A DNA stretch of 64,000 nt, from assembly GCA_026119855.1 (NCBI GenBank), contig JAOWBW010000320.1, forward strand, positions 1,054,001 through 1,118,000, written 5' to 3'. The position numbers were made by a program, and so were the translations under genes. Under the pieces are notes generated by a model. The model searched no databases. It was given only the letters and a program-made list of their open reading frames with translations, and was not told where the DNA came from. This document shows positions 1 to 10,537 of this stretch, piece after piece (positions within the stretch are counted from its first letter, which is position 1; each line of letters starts with the position of its first letter). This stretch comes from Campanula takesimana (lineage: Eukaryota > Streptophyta > Magnoliopsida > Asterales > Campanulaceae).

Positions 1-456
1 GGATGTTAGTTACCAATGCAGGTTAAGAGAACTGGGAATAGTAAATGAGAAAATAATTGCGTTTGCTAAACTTTGTGAATCTTCTTGAAGCTAATTAATT
101 AAAACTCACATAATTATAGAAAATATTGATGTTATTTACCAATGCAGGCTAAGAGAACTGGGAATTGTAAATATTTGTTTTGTTGCTTCATGCTGCTAAG
201 GCTTCTTCTTTTCTTTGCAGTCGTCTTCCTTGATTTCGTTGTTGCTTTAATCCTTCATAGCCACCAGAGAGATGAGTTGGGTCTTCTTTTCTGTAGTTTC
301 CCAGTCAATGCCAAAATAACAAATTAGGAAAATATATTCAGATTAGACAAACATGACAATGAAATCCAAAACAATGAAGGAAAAATTAAATCATATGAAT
401 GCAGTAATAGTAGATTAAAAATCGATCGAAAACAACCACTGTCACCATTACAATTA
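1..456. other. Host DNA with a short direct repeat, no recognised gene
   Basis: Two imperfect copies of a roughly 45-bp segment containing TTACCAATGCAGG and TAAGAGAACTGGGAAT lie at 5-50 and 131-175, about 126 bp apart. No convincing exon was recognised. Short open frames here have no family signature. Confidence 0.4.
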
Positions 457-517
457 TTAAAGTGTACATAAGCGAGCAAAGAGCGACCAACTAAAAATAG
501 AGAGGGACGGGATATAC

Positions 518-628
518 CATACGTCCACGTTCTTGTAACGTTCTGACCATAGCTTTTCAACCTCACATGCCACTGAAACCAAGTTCTTCTCCATCTCAAT
601 GCTTCCCTTCTCATAATCAGTAGCACCT
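518..628 (-). CDS. Probable FLX-like coiled-coil protein exon, fragment
   Basis: Read on the minus strand, an AG acceptor at 629-630 opens a frame coding for RGATDYEKG, then MEKNLVSVACEVEKL. This resembles the coiled-coil stretch of plant FLX (FLOWERING LOCUS C EXPRESSOR)-like proteins, which typically reads YEKK, then a short variable segment, then MEKNMVSMAREVEKLRAEL. Candidate GT donors follow at 521-522 and 516-517. About ten residues expected between the two blocks are missing, and family-typical Arg appears as Cys and Trp. The fragment may therefore be decaying or a divergent paralogue. No neighbouring exon was recognised, and the Copia element at 1033 starts only 400 bp upstream in gene direction, so the gene may be broken. 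FLX-like proteins act with FRIGIDA complexes in flowering control, but no function can be claimed for this fragment. Confidence 0.4.
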
Positions 629-718
629 CTGCATGACATCGTCATGTTAGCTTCAAGAAAATTTTATGATCAAATAAAAACTTTACACAACAATTGAATG
701 TCCTATTTTCCGATTCTA

Positions 719-910
719 CTCCCTCCGTCCCTTAACAAATGTTGCATTTGATTTTGTCAACATTTTTAAGAAAGGTTCTTTACTTGCTTGTTCATTGTTT
801 TGTTTGTTCAATGGTGAAACTACACCAAGACTTTTCCTTTTACGGAAATGCAAAATTTACTTAGAGACGAACAAAAAAAAAGTAGAATTCTTAATATGGG
901 ACGGAGGAAG
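719..910. mobile_element. Stowaway-like MITE
   Basis: Terminal inverted repeats CTCCCTCCGTCCC and GGGACGGAGGAAG are bounded by TA dinucleotides at 717-718 and 911-912. The 192-bp length and AT-rich non-coding interior fit Stowaway MITEs, which are mobilised by mariner-type transposases. The right terminus has one A for G change. Confidence 0.85.
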
Positions 911-1032
911 TATTATACACCCTCTCAACATTCGCCACAAACAAACGGTTAATAGAGTCAAAATAAATGTCAATGCAACAACAATAGTAACAGAAAACGG
1001 CAGTGAGTGAACCTGAGAAAGATTGGGAATGA

Positions 1033-2498
1033 TGTTGGTCCCAAAGGGCAACAAGGGTATGAAAAATAGCTAGAGGGGGGGGGGGTGAATAGCTGTTTTA
1101 AAATTCTTTTCGTACCCTTGAAAAACTCAATTGCAAATGCGCACTCTATCAAGTAAGCGTTATGAAATGCGCCTAAGTGAGTGAGTGAAATGCACAGCGG
1201 AATTTAGTAATGAAAAATAGGCGCAAAGTGATAAAGGGAACGCAACACACACACTAAGTATTTTGGCTCAAAGTGAGTGAAATAAGGAACTAAGGCAAAT
1301 GATATAACAAACACAACACAATTCAGATCAATCAATCTACAATGAGTAAACAAGCAAATAGTGAGTGAAAGTAATAACTTGAAAGAAATAACAAGATAAT
1401 AACACAAGCTATTTGGAGAGGTTCGATCAATGAAAGATCTACATCCTCTACCAAGATGGTTAGTCTTGGATTTCTAATCGAGATCTTATATAATGAGTGA
1501 GTGTTACAAATTACAATGTTTGAGCTTATACACTAACTTAAGATCTATTACTATGAAAGAACAAATCCAAAACAATAACCGGTGTATCTTTAAAAGATGG
1601 ATCTAAATGATCAAACTTAAAGAGGTGCGTGTGTGTTCTTAGTATCAAGGCTCTTTAGATCTTTGAGATGGAGAGCACAAGAAACTAAAGTGTTAAGGCT
1701 TGAAGATCTGGGCTAAGGATGAAGGTATGAAGATGTTCTTGAAAAATCTGGAAAAACGAAGGCAATCTTCAAATCTTCAACAAATGCTTTGAGAGAGAAA
1801 TTCTTGAAATTCTAAGCAAAACTCAGCAACTTCAAAATGTTGAAGTTATGGGGTATTTATAGTGAACTTCAAAAAAACTAGCCGTTGGAAATCCTTGTGG
1901 ATAAGATGAGCTGTCGCTCGTTGATTGGAGCATGCATATATTATGGCCATTTTGACACTCAACATAAAAGTGACCGTTATGGACACGTGTCAACAGATTA
2001 GGCGCATATGCATCTTTTAACCACCGTTGGATCATTGGCGTAATTTGAATTCTCTTCAAGTCTTCGAGTTCTTCAATAAATCACTGAGTTTGAATAAACA
2101 CTTTGAGGCGCGTTTGAGCCAAGAGGCGCATTGAGCCAAGAGGCACACAGAAGCGTGTGCTTAAATCAAGGGGCACAGAGGCGCGTAACATAGCTTATGA
2201 AGAGAGCCTTATGCGCGCGCTCTAAATGGCGCATGGCGCGAATGTGGAAGGCGCGTGGCACGTGGCGCAGAAGGCGCATAAGCGCGGCTCAAACTCACTG
2301 AGTGATTTTTCTTGAAACTTGATCTTCTTGCCCTATTTCTAAGCCTATTCTATAACAATGGACAACTTAAAAAATGAAGTATAAATACTTCTTACATGTG
2401 GGTCTAAAGTCCATTAAATAAAACTTAGGTGATGGATCAATCAAATCTAATAAAACCTATTACATTTAAAACTGAGATATATGTGGGCATACCCAACA
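1033..2498 (-). repeat. 3' LTR of Copia-1
   Basis: The 1466-bp repeat begins TGTTGGTCCC and ends ATACCCAACA and matches 13036-14496 almost base for base. Differences include the length of a G run near 1074-1085, one extra A in an A run near 1870, and transitions in GGCGCA-type motifs. It contains a TATAAATA box on the minus strand at 1854-1861 and a block of about ten GGCGC words at 2105-2290. Confidence 0.95.
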
Positions 2499-2510
2499 AT
2501 CTCCCCCTAT
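2499..2510 (-). other. Polypurine tract of Copia-1
   Basis: ATAGGGGGAGAT on the minus strand lies directly against the 3' LTR, where plus-strand DNA synthesis is primed. Further purine-rich text exists in the 2511-3026 spacer, but no second perfect copy was seen. Confidence 0.85.
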
Positions 2511-3026
2511 TTGATTGATGCCATTACCTACTATATCAAGGACAAACATTATACTTGATAAGAACATGTCCAAATGAATGAAATTGGTAATTCATGTCTC
2601 AAGTTAATGTACACACTAGTCCAAAATATAGATTCCTAATCTATTCCAATAAGAATAAAGAGTTACATATGGAAAGATAGAAACAACAGTTTAACACATT
2701 CAAGATGATATATGATTTTTAGTTTTTGAACTGTGTTTAAACCAAGTTTAAACTTAATGCATGAAAGAATGAAACAATTCAATATGATGCATATGAATTT
2801 AAACAATATTCATTGTTCTACAAACAAGGAGTTTGAGTGAACAAGGTTTGATAATAAGTGATGCATTGTTCTCATTAAAACTTGGGGTGTAAGAGTTACA
2901 AATTACAAGTTTTGAATAGAACAAAAACAAAAGGTGCTAAAACAAGTAAGCACAAAATCACTATCACAAAAGAGATGATTCTATTACAAAAAGGTTCTAA
3001 AAACTTACAAACAAAAATAATAGAAA
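2511..3026 (-). other. Spacer between the third ORF and the polypurine tract
   Basis: An AT-rich non-coding 0.5 kb, presumably the 3' untranslated part of the third ORF. Short open frames here lack any family signature. Confidence 0.6.
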
Positions 3027-6000
3027 CTAAGTGTTGGGAGGCGCATCATCTTCCTTCAAACCTTCAACGATCTCTGAAACAGAACGCTGAATTTGCTTTG
3101 CGAGCTGATGACTACGGTTCGCTAACCCTTGAGTGTCAGTGACACTGGAGTGAGTGGCAGTGATACCGTCTCTAATGTAACTCAAGTGATTCACATTGAT
3201 GTTTTGGTATTCATCAATGGAACGCTGAGTGATTTGCTGCTGCTGAGAAATATTTTCTTCCAAGATTTGAATGTGAGCTTCAATGGCATTTTGAGCCGTG
3301 ATAATATCGGAAGAAATATGTTCGGCGCGTCTGTCAGAGCTTGAGTGAGCAGCAGTGAAATGAGTGACGACCAATTCTTTCAGGACGTCCAACTTAGATA
3401 CTAGCACATTCATATTGGATTGAGATGCAGCAGACTGAGGTATGAAAGTAGGCGCAGAGGTAGGGTTTTGCGCCTGATCAATATGAGGTTGAACCTGAGT
3501 CTGCGCCGGAGGAGGAGAAGGAGCAGAAAGTTTGGCCTTGAGAGAGTTCATCTCCCCCTTAATGGCAGCGATCTCTTCAGATTGATCAGTGAGTAAGGAA
3601 GTAAGAAGCTCAAATTGAGACTTTATATGAGACTGTCCTTGCTCTAGATTTGCTTGCCCCTGCTGTAAAGAATGAAGAATGGAGAGTACCTCGCTCAAAT
3701 CGGGAGCAGATGGAGGAGGCGCAGGGGTAGATAGTGGCGCATCATCTTGAAGGGGCGCAGAATCTTGAAGGGGCGCAGAGGGAGATGGAGGCGCAGGAGG
3801 AGGTGAATGAGTAGGAGACTCAAATTCATCTTCAGTTTCAACATCAACAGTTTCAACAACAACTGTTTCAACATCAATAGTTTCTTTTGTGATCTGATCT
3901 GGTCCAGGTGGAGGCGCAACTGGAGAAGGAGTGCGCTGAGGGATGGTCTCTTGCTCCCCCTGAACTGGTTCCTCTATGTCTGAAATGTCATCGCCGAAGA
4001 AATCAGAGAGGAGTTGTACCCTTGACATGTTGGTCCGTTGAAATTTAAATGAGGGCGCACGGGGAGAGGAGGCGCGTTGAGAAGGCGCGCGCTGGGTAGG
4101 CGCGGAAACAGAAGGCCCTTTCTCAATATCAGCACTTGATCCAGCGCCTTTCATGCGCTCTAACTTTTCTGACTCAGCAGCTTGTTTAGCTTGAAAATCT
4201 TCATCTCTTTTTCTTTGAGCCTCAAGCCTGCTGGCTTCTTGCGCTAGCCTCAGATCTCGTTCTTCATCAGTTTCAAATCTAGTACGTTTGATAGGCGCAC
4301 GAGGAGGGTCATCAACCACTCTTTTTCCTTTGCTCTTCTCTGCGCCTGGCACGGGATCAGCGCTTTGTCTAGCGCTTGCCTTCACTGCGCTCTTTATTAA
4401 TGGTGCGCTTTTAAGGACAGGCGCATCATCTGACTCTGTGTCTTCATCAACTAAGCCTCCAACAGTCTTGATTTGAATTCCCTTGGCGCGCTTCGTAGGC
4501 TTCTTTCTGCGCTTCTTGAGGTCCAAACTCGCTTTACCAAACATTGGAACATCATTGATCTTGTATTCAGGATTCTCATTCAAAAACTTAACTAACTCAG
4601 GGTAAGTTAGAAAAAGTTTTGTGAGAAGAAGGCAGTGAGAGCGGAATCGGGTCTTTCCATCACTTTTGTTCTTCACAAATTTATCAATTTGCTCACGCAG
4701 AGTCTTGAACAGAATGTGAGGCCAGTGAAGCTTCTCCTTGGCCATGATGGCAGCTGTGTATTCCCATTGTTCCACCGTGAATCGGTTCACATTCCCAGTT
4801 TTGAACACAATAGAAGTTCCCACCAAGTGCGCGATGTGAGTCAAGAGTTCTCCACCATCTCGAATTTCGGTGTTTTTGATATTATTTTGAAGCGTGGGAA
4901 TATTTAGAAGTGAGGCAGCCATCTTGTTCTGATCATCAACAGAGTAAGTCATCGGACGCCCAATAATGCGATCTTCACCCGTAGATGGAAAACCGAGCAA
5001 GTGTCGAATCACAGATGATGAAATATGGACGTCAACATTTTGAACGCGCGCCTCAATCCGGTAGTGAGTGCGCCCATTTACATCAATTTCCACTAGAACA
5101 GCAGTGGAAAAGAACTCATCCACGAGGAGCGCAGAATAGAAATCTTGGTCCATGGTGAATAAAGGGAGCAGACCAGCAACGCGCAGGGTTTCAATTATTT
5201 CTCTTCCCATCACTTCACCAGACAGCTCTAATAGATCAAGAGATTCTTCTAATTTGAAATTTGCAAGGTCCTGAAAAAAATGATTGATATTAGAAATGAC
5301 ATAGGCGCATAGAAACATAAAATGATCAAAGTAACATAGGCGCATGAAATAGATAGGCGCATAATTGAAACAGGCGCACAAAGTTATAGAGAATCAAGGC
5401 GCATGATTGAATTAGGCGCATAAAATATTAAAGGCGCATAGAGTTACAAGGCGCATAATATGGTTCTATGTGAATACTAAGGAAAAATAAAACAACGAAA
5501 TTTGACTAAGTACGAAGTTAGGCGCATAAGGTTTTAGGCGCAGAATGATTTAAGCGCATATACAAGTAGAGGCGCAGAAATCATTCAGGCGCATAAAAGA
5601 ATAGGCGCATAAAGAGGTATATAGGCGCATATCGTGAGAATTTTAACTTAGTAAGAAAAACAAACAACAATCATTCAAATGAAAGAAATGAAAATCAAAA
5701 AGTTCAAATTTTGCGAAAACAAGGTAGAAAATTTTTAGAGACCAAAACATGCAAAAATGACGAAGAACATGAAGAACGACCCTTGAATGCTCGAAGAACA
5801 CCAAGAACACGAAAATCATGAAACTTCACCAAACTAGACAAATAATATATCAAAATGACCGCATGACAACAAGGAATCTAAATATGTAAACAAAAATATG
5901 AACAAATCAATAATGAAAGCACAATGATCAAAAGAATGACCGAAAATTTTGAAAAATTTTGAAAACAAAAATCCAGATTTGTAACAAACAGAGCATTGAT

Positions 6001-6236
6001 CGTTGAAATGTTGGTTTTAAAAGATTCGAAATCAAGAATAGAACACAACCCAACAAACGATATAGAAAACGGATCATCGAAACAAGAGAAATCAAAGGAA
6101 AATGAATCCGGGTTTTGAAAAAAAAACGAAAAATCACTGAAAATGACAAAAAAAATTCAGAAATGTAAGGAGATTAAGGGTTGAGAATTCATACCATATC
6201 GTCTTGTGTAGATGTTGATGCTTTCTTAGGACCCAT
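3027..6236 (-). CDS. Copia-1 third ORF, spliced, env-position protein
   Basis: The open frame 3027-5381 begins inside an intron. A strong acceptor (TTTTTTTCAG) ends at 5271, and upstream there is an ATG at 6234-6236 followed by 14 codons (MGPKKASTSTQDDM) and the donor GTATGA at 6194. Splicing 6195-6236 to 3027-5270 keeps phase and gives about 761 residues. Residues about 70-260 resemble the domain annotated in plants as putative plant transposon protein (motifs VDVHISSSVIRHLLG, HWPHILFKTL). Next come a basic KRKK-rich segment, a charged helix, a proline-alanine-serine linker and a C-terminal coiled coil (residues about 560-620). No signal peptide or clear membrane span is visible, so a true envelope role is not supported. 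Sireviruses often carry an extra ORF here; its function is unknown. Confidence 0.7.
5271..6194 (-). other. Intron of the Copia-1 third ORF
   Basis: A 924-bp AT-rich intron with GTATGA donor and a T-rich CAG acceptor. Its last 330 bases contain about 16 GGCGCA or GCGCAT words at 5305-5632, spaced 12-40 bp apart. Confidence 0.65.
5305..5632. repeat. Dispersed GGCGCA motif cluster in the intron
   Basis: About 16 copies of a core GGCGCA or AGGCGCATA occur in 330 bp, separated by unrelated AT-rich DNA of variable length. It is not a tandem array: the spacers are unique and only the 6-9 bp word recurs. Confidence 0.8.
6195..6236 (-). CDS. Exon 1 of the Copia-1 third ORF
   Basis: ATG plus 13 codons, ending exactly at ATG|GTATGA. 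Without splicing the frame stops two codons later. The phase-0 junction agrees with the acceptor at 5271-5273. Confidence 0.65.
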
Positions 6237-6375
6237 AAACTTATATATATATGAAGAAAATGAAGAAGAAAAATGGAGAAGATGAAGAGAGAGAGACGCG
6301 AGTCTGGGGGAGAGAGAAACGGGGAGAGAGAGAGAGGAATAGAGTAGGTGAGAAGAAAGGAAGGTGATGATGTGT

Positions 6376-6382
6376 TTTTATA
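6376..6382 (-). promoter_or_regulatory. Internal TATA box upstream of the third ORF
   Basis: TATAAAA on the minus strand (context CCTATAAAAACACATCATC) lies 140 bp before the exon-1 ATG. It is followed by a pyrimidine-rich leader (CTCTCTCTCTCCCC and CGTCTCTCTCTCTTC) between 6245 and 6345. This arrangement is typical of plant nuclear genes and suggests a transcription unit separate from the LTR promoter. Confidence 0.5.
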
Positions 6383-6892
6383 GGTTTAGGTTTAAAAACT
6401 TGCACTGATAAAGCAAAAATACAGTCAAAAATTTAAAAAAAAATTGGAAGATGAAAAGATGGCATTAATGAGGGATTTGAAAAGGCGGCTAATCATACCA
6501 GGTGCATTAATGAGGGATTGGAGATTTGAGGTGCATTAAATGCTGAATGACACAAAGTGTCATGATGTGACATTTAGGTTTTTGAAAAACTGCTCCACTT
6601 TCCCTTTAAGTGTATGAGCAATTTTGATTAATTTTTGCACAAACACCAAAAACATCTATTTTGGTGTAAGTTTGGGGTGCAAGAAATATATCCCAGAAAA
6701 TAAAATTTTTCGAAAAGCGTAAAACGAGGGAAAAATTTAATTGCACAAGTACCCTTGAACAATTAAAGGAATGTCAAAAGACATAGATTCCTATAATAAA
6801 TGAACAGAATGAACATACCTGGTACTTGTGTATTTAATACGTTCAATCATTGAAATTAAATTTGAGAATTGATTGAGCCGCAATAGTTAATG
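6383..6892 (-). other. Non-coding spacer upstream of the third ORF
   Basis: AT-rich DNA between the second GGCGCA cluster and the internal TATA box. It contains no ORF with a recognised family, and includes a repeated phrase, GGTGCATTAATGAGGGATT, near 6500. It is a plausible upstream regulatory region for the internal promoter. Confidence 0.4.
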
Positions 6893-7068
6893 CGCGCATG
6901 AAGGGGCGCATTACTTCAGCAAGGCGCATACTCATCTAGGCGCTTATTCATCAAGGCGCATAAGAGATGGTTAAGGGCGCATAAGCGTTTTAAGCGCATG
7001 GATTGATAGGCGCGCATGGATTGTGCGCGCAGAAAATGAGGAATTGGCGCGCAGTATAGATGGCGCAT
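6893..7068. repeat. Second GGCGCA motif cluster, between pol and the third ORF
   Basis: About a dozen GGCGCA, GCGCGCA or AAGCGCAT words lie just downstream of pol. Together with the intron cluster, the LTR cluster (2105-2290) and the coding copies, they form an element-wide motif family. Confidence 0.75.
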
Positions 7069-7173
7069 AGATTCCTTGAAACTTTTGAAAAGTTGATTTT
7101 AATCATTTGTACCTAATATACTCATAACTCAACACAACATAAAGTCATTAGTATTGACAAAACTATATTGAAT

Positions 7174-10100
7174 TTAGTTGAGTTCAAGCATACCCATTTC
7201 ACCTCTCAAAAACATGAACCGTTTCGCGTCAAGTGCTTTCGTTAGAATGTCGGCGATTTGATAGTCGGTTCCCACGTGTTCCAAATGAATATTGCCTTTC
7301 TCCACGTGGTCTTTGAGGAAGTGATATTTGATGTCGATGTGCTTGGTCTTTGAGTGCATGACAGGATTTTCAGAAACCGCAATTGTTGATGTATTGTCGC
7401 AGTAGATGGGACAATTTTCTTCGATGATATCATAGTCCACCAATTGCTGCTTCATCCAGAGTATTTGACAACAACAACTTCCCGCAGCAATATATTCGGC
7501 TTCGGTTGTTGAGACAGATACTGAAGCTTGTTTCTTACTCGCCCATGACACAAGTCTATATCCGAGGAAATGACAAGTGCCACTTGTGCTTTTCCTATCA
7601 ATTGTGCACGCTGCATAATCCGCATCTGAGTAACCTACAAGTTTAAAGTTCGAATCTTTGGTGTACCAAAGTCCAAGGTTAACAGTGCCAGAGAGATATC
7701 TTATAATACGTTTCACATCAATTAAGTGTGCTTCTCTAGGGTCGGATTGATAACGAGCACAAACACAAACACTAAACATAATATCGGGCCTACTAGCAGT
7801 AAGATAAAGGAGTGAGCCAATCATACCTCGATAGAGCGTTTGATCAACACGTTTACCTTTTAGATCTTTGTCGAGTTTGTTGCCGGTGGCCATTGGAGTA
7901 TCGTATGATTTAGCGTTCTCAAGTCCAAACTTCTTGATTAAGTCCTTTGTGTATTTGGATTGGTTGATAAAAATGCCTTCACTCATTTGCTTGATTTGAA
8001 GCCCGAGGAAGAATGTGAGTTCTCCCATCATGCTCATTTCAAATTTGCTCTTCATTAGTTTCTCAAAACGCTTGCACAATAATTCATTAGTTGAACCAAA
8101 TATAATATCATCAACATAAATTTGAACAAGTAATTTATGACCATTATGTTTGGCAATGAAAAGAGTTGTATCGATTTTACCGCGAGTGAAGCCTTTTTCG
8201 ATGAGAAACTTGGATAGTGTATCATACCATGCTCTTGGTGCTTGTTTGAGTCCATACAAAGCTTTCTGGAGTTTGTACACATGATTTGGAAATTGTGAAT
8301 CTTCAAACCCAGGTGGTTGAGCAACATAGACTTGTTCTTGGAGTTCACCATTTAGAAACGCGCTCTTCACATCCATTTGATATAACTTGAAGTTTTTGTG
8401 AGCGGCGTAAGCTAGAAATAATCTGATAGCTTCAAGTCTTGCTACGGGCGCAAAAGTTTCATCGTAATCAATTCCTTCTTCTTGCCTATAGCCTTGTGCA
8501 ACCAATCTTGCTTTGTTTCTCGTGATGGTTCCATTCTCGTCCATCTTGTTCCTGAACACCCATTTCGTACCAATCACTCCATGATCATTTGGTCTTGGAA
8601 CTAGAGTCCAAACCTTACATCGTTCAAATTGATTGAGTTCTTCTTGCATTGCAACAACCCAATTAGGATCTTGGAGCGCTTCATCAGCCTTCTTCGGTTC
8701 AATTTGAGAGATAAAAGCAGTGTAAGCATCAAAGTTTGTAGCTATCCTTGTACGAACACCAACTTGTAGATCACCGATAATATTAGCAATTGGGTGACCT
8801 CTAACTTCACGAATTTCAGGAGGTAAGTTAGGTTGAGTTGTAGTAATTTGAAGGTCTTCAATTGGTACATCTTCACCAGATTCAAAGTCATTGAAATTTG
8901 GGGGTTGAACTGGCTCAGAATTGAAATTTGGGTTTACACCAGATGCAGCAGTAGAAATAGGCGCGTAAGAGGAATCATGAGGCGCATCATTTGAGTGAGG
9001 CGCAATAGAGGATTCACCAGGCGCATTATACATTGAATTAGGCGCATTTGATGTAGATGGATTTCCTTGTGTTGATAGATTCTGATCTTGAGTGGGCGCA
9101 ACATAAATAGGAGCACCTGTATCATTTAACTCAATAGAATCATCAGCAACATTTGGAGCCAAATGTGGCTCAAGGAGAGAATGTTCATCAAAAGTAACAT
9201 GTAAAGATTCAACTATCACTAATGTAGTTCTATTGAAAACACGAAAAGCTTTAGAGTGTTTGGCATACCCAACAAAAATACCTTCGTCGGCTTTGGCATC
9301 GAATTTACCTCTATGTTCGTTTCCGTTGTAGAGGATATAACATTTGCAACCAAAGATCTTGAAGAATGCAATGTTGGGAGTTCTACCACGCCAAAGTTCA
9401 TATGGAGTCTTGTTGTGAAGTTTGTTGATGAGGGAACGATTTTGAGTAAAACATGCAGTGTTGATAGCTTCTTCCCAAAAGTACTTAGGCAATTTAGCTT
9501 CAGCTATCATTGTTTTTCCCGCTTCAATCAACGTTCTATTCTTTCGTTCAACAACGCCGTTTTGTTGAGGGACTCCGGCGGTTGAAAAGTTGTGATCTAT
9601 CCCATGATCTTCACAATATCGAGCAACACCGTTGTTCTTGAATTCTGTTCCATTGTCGGATCGAACACTAACGATGTCATCTTCTTTTTGGGTTTGGAAC
9701 AGTCGAAATAAGGTAGTGAGAATATCATAACAATCATCTTTTGTAATCATCATCTCTACCCATGTATATCTTGAATAATCATCCACCACAACTAGAGTAT
9801 ACTTGTTTCTTCTAATACTTGCGGTGGAAACTGGTCCAAATAGATCAATGTGAAGCAGTTGCAAACATCTTGTAGTTGAAGGATTAGACTTGCTTGAGAA
9901 TGACTGCTTCGGTTGTTTGCCAAGTTGACATGCGGCGCACTTTTTGTCATGATGATCAGCAACTTTGGGAAGTCCTTTGACAAGATTGTTCCTGCTGAGT
10001 TTAGATAGATACTTGAAGTTCAAGTGACTTAAGCGCTTGTGCCACAGCCAACTATTTTCGTTCACACTTTTTGCTACAAAACAAAGATTAGTACTAGAGT

Positions 10101-10500
10101 TCATACTATGGAAATCAATAATATAAATATTTGTCTTACGATATCCCGTGAGTAAGATAGCTCCAGTTTTGCCATTCTTGATAAGACATTGCGTTGAAGT
10201 GAAATGGCATTCTAATCCTTTGTCGCAGAATTGAGATATGGATAATAAGTTGTGCTTGAGTCCTTCGACGAGTGAGACTCTTTCAATGCACACTTTGTCT
10301 TTCTTGAGCTTTCCATATGCTACAACTTGACCTTTGTTATTATCGCCAAATGTTACGGAGGGACCTCTTTCTTCATGGACATCTTCTAATAAGGATTCAT
10401 CTCCAGTCATGTGTCTTGAACACCCACTATCGAGAATCCATTCGTAATTTCTAGCTTTTGAAGATCCAGCCATGAAACAAAGAACCTGAAATATAGACAT
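7174..10500 (-). CDS. pol: Copia-1 pol polyprotein (protease, integrase, RT, RNase H)
   Basis: An uninterrupted 1108-residue frame. In order: aspartic protease with LDSGCSRHMTGD near residue 24; integrase HHCC finger (HKRLSHLN and CAACQLG, residues about 155-195); integrase core with DLFGPV, DDYSRY, SDNGTEF and the glutamate in NGVVERKNRT; reverse transcriptase from WVFRNKMDENG with QMDVKSAFLNG and the catalytic YVDD; and RNase H with GYSDADYA, TEAEYIA and TKHIDIKYHFLKDHV. All catalytic residues checked are present. The frame is offset from gag, so frameshifting, splicing (an AG lies in TTTCAG just after the ATG) or reinitiation would be needed. Between integrase and reverse transcriptase lies a low-complexity linker of NAP, DAP and YAP tripeptides produced by the element's TGCGCC motif. 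Copies cDNA and integrates it. Confidence 0.95.
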   Translation of the reverse strand: MSIFQVLCFMAGSSKARNYEWILDSGCSRHMTGDESLLEDVHEERGPSVTFGDNNKGQVVAYGKLKKDKVCIERVSLVEGLKHNLLSISQFCDKGLECHFTSTQCLIKNGKTGAILLTGYRKTNIYIIDFHSMNSSTNLCFVAKSVNENSWLWHKRLSHLNFKYLSKLSRNNLVKGLPKVADHHDKKCAACQLGKQPKQSFSSKSNPSTTRCLQLLHIDLFGPVSTASIRRNKYTLVVVDDYSRYTWVEMMITKDDCYDILTTLFRLFQTQKEDDIVSVRSDNGTEFKNNGVARYCEDHGIDHNFSTAGVPQQNGVVERKNRTLIEAGKTMIAEAKLPKYFWEEAINTACFTQNRSLINKLHNKTPYELWRGRTPNIAFFKIFGCKCYILYNGNEHRGKFDAKADEGIFVGYAKHSKAFRVFNRTTLVIVESLHVTFDEHSLLEPHLAPNVADDSIELNDTGAPIYVAPTQDQNLSTQGNPSTSNAPNSMYNAPGESSIAPHSNDAPHDSSYAPISTAASGVNPNFNSEPVQPPNFNDFESGEDVPIEDLQITTTQPNLPPEIREVRGHPIANIIGDLQVGVRTRIATNFDAYTAFISQIEPKKADEALQDPNWVVAMQEELNQFERCKVWTLVPRPNDHGVIGTKWVFRNKMDENGTITRNKARLVAQGYRQEEGIDYDETFAPVARLEAIRLFLAYAAHKNFKLYQMDVKSAFLNGELQEQVYVAQPPGFEDSQFPNHVYKLQKALYGLKQAPRAWYDTLSKFLIEKGFTRGKIDTTLFIAKHNGHKLLVQIYVDDIIFGSTNELLCKRFEKLMKSKFEMSMMGELTFFLGLQIKQMSEGIFINQSKYTKDLIKKFGLENAKSYDTPMATGNKLDKDLKGKRVDQTLYRGMIGSLLYLTASRPDIMFSVCVCARYQSDPREAHLIDVKRIIRYLSGTVNLGLWYTKDSNFKLVGYSDADYAACTIDRKSTSGTCHFLGYRLVSWASKKQASVSVSTTEAEYIAAGSCCCQILWMKQQLVDYDIIEENCPIYCDNTSTIAVSENPVMHSKTKHIDIKYHFLKDHVEKGNIHLEHVGTDYQIADILTKALDAKRFMFLRGEMGMLELN

Positions 10501-10537
10501 TTAAGCAGGTCCCCTTTATTCCTTTTGGGTCCTAGGG

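Noticed and set aside
3695..3919. Leu-rich ORFs overlapping the third ORF, and similar shadows over pol (8055-8351, 8934-9125) and gag (10687-11235)
   Set aside because: Alternative-frame shadows of well-supported coding regions.
3027..5381. Third Copia-1 ORF as a 784-residue protein starting at 5381
   Set aside because: The first 37 residues are the translated intron end (poly-Phe before the CAG acceptor). The spliced start at 6236 is better supported.
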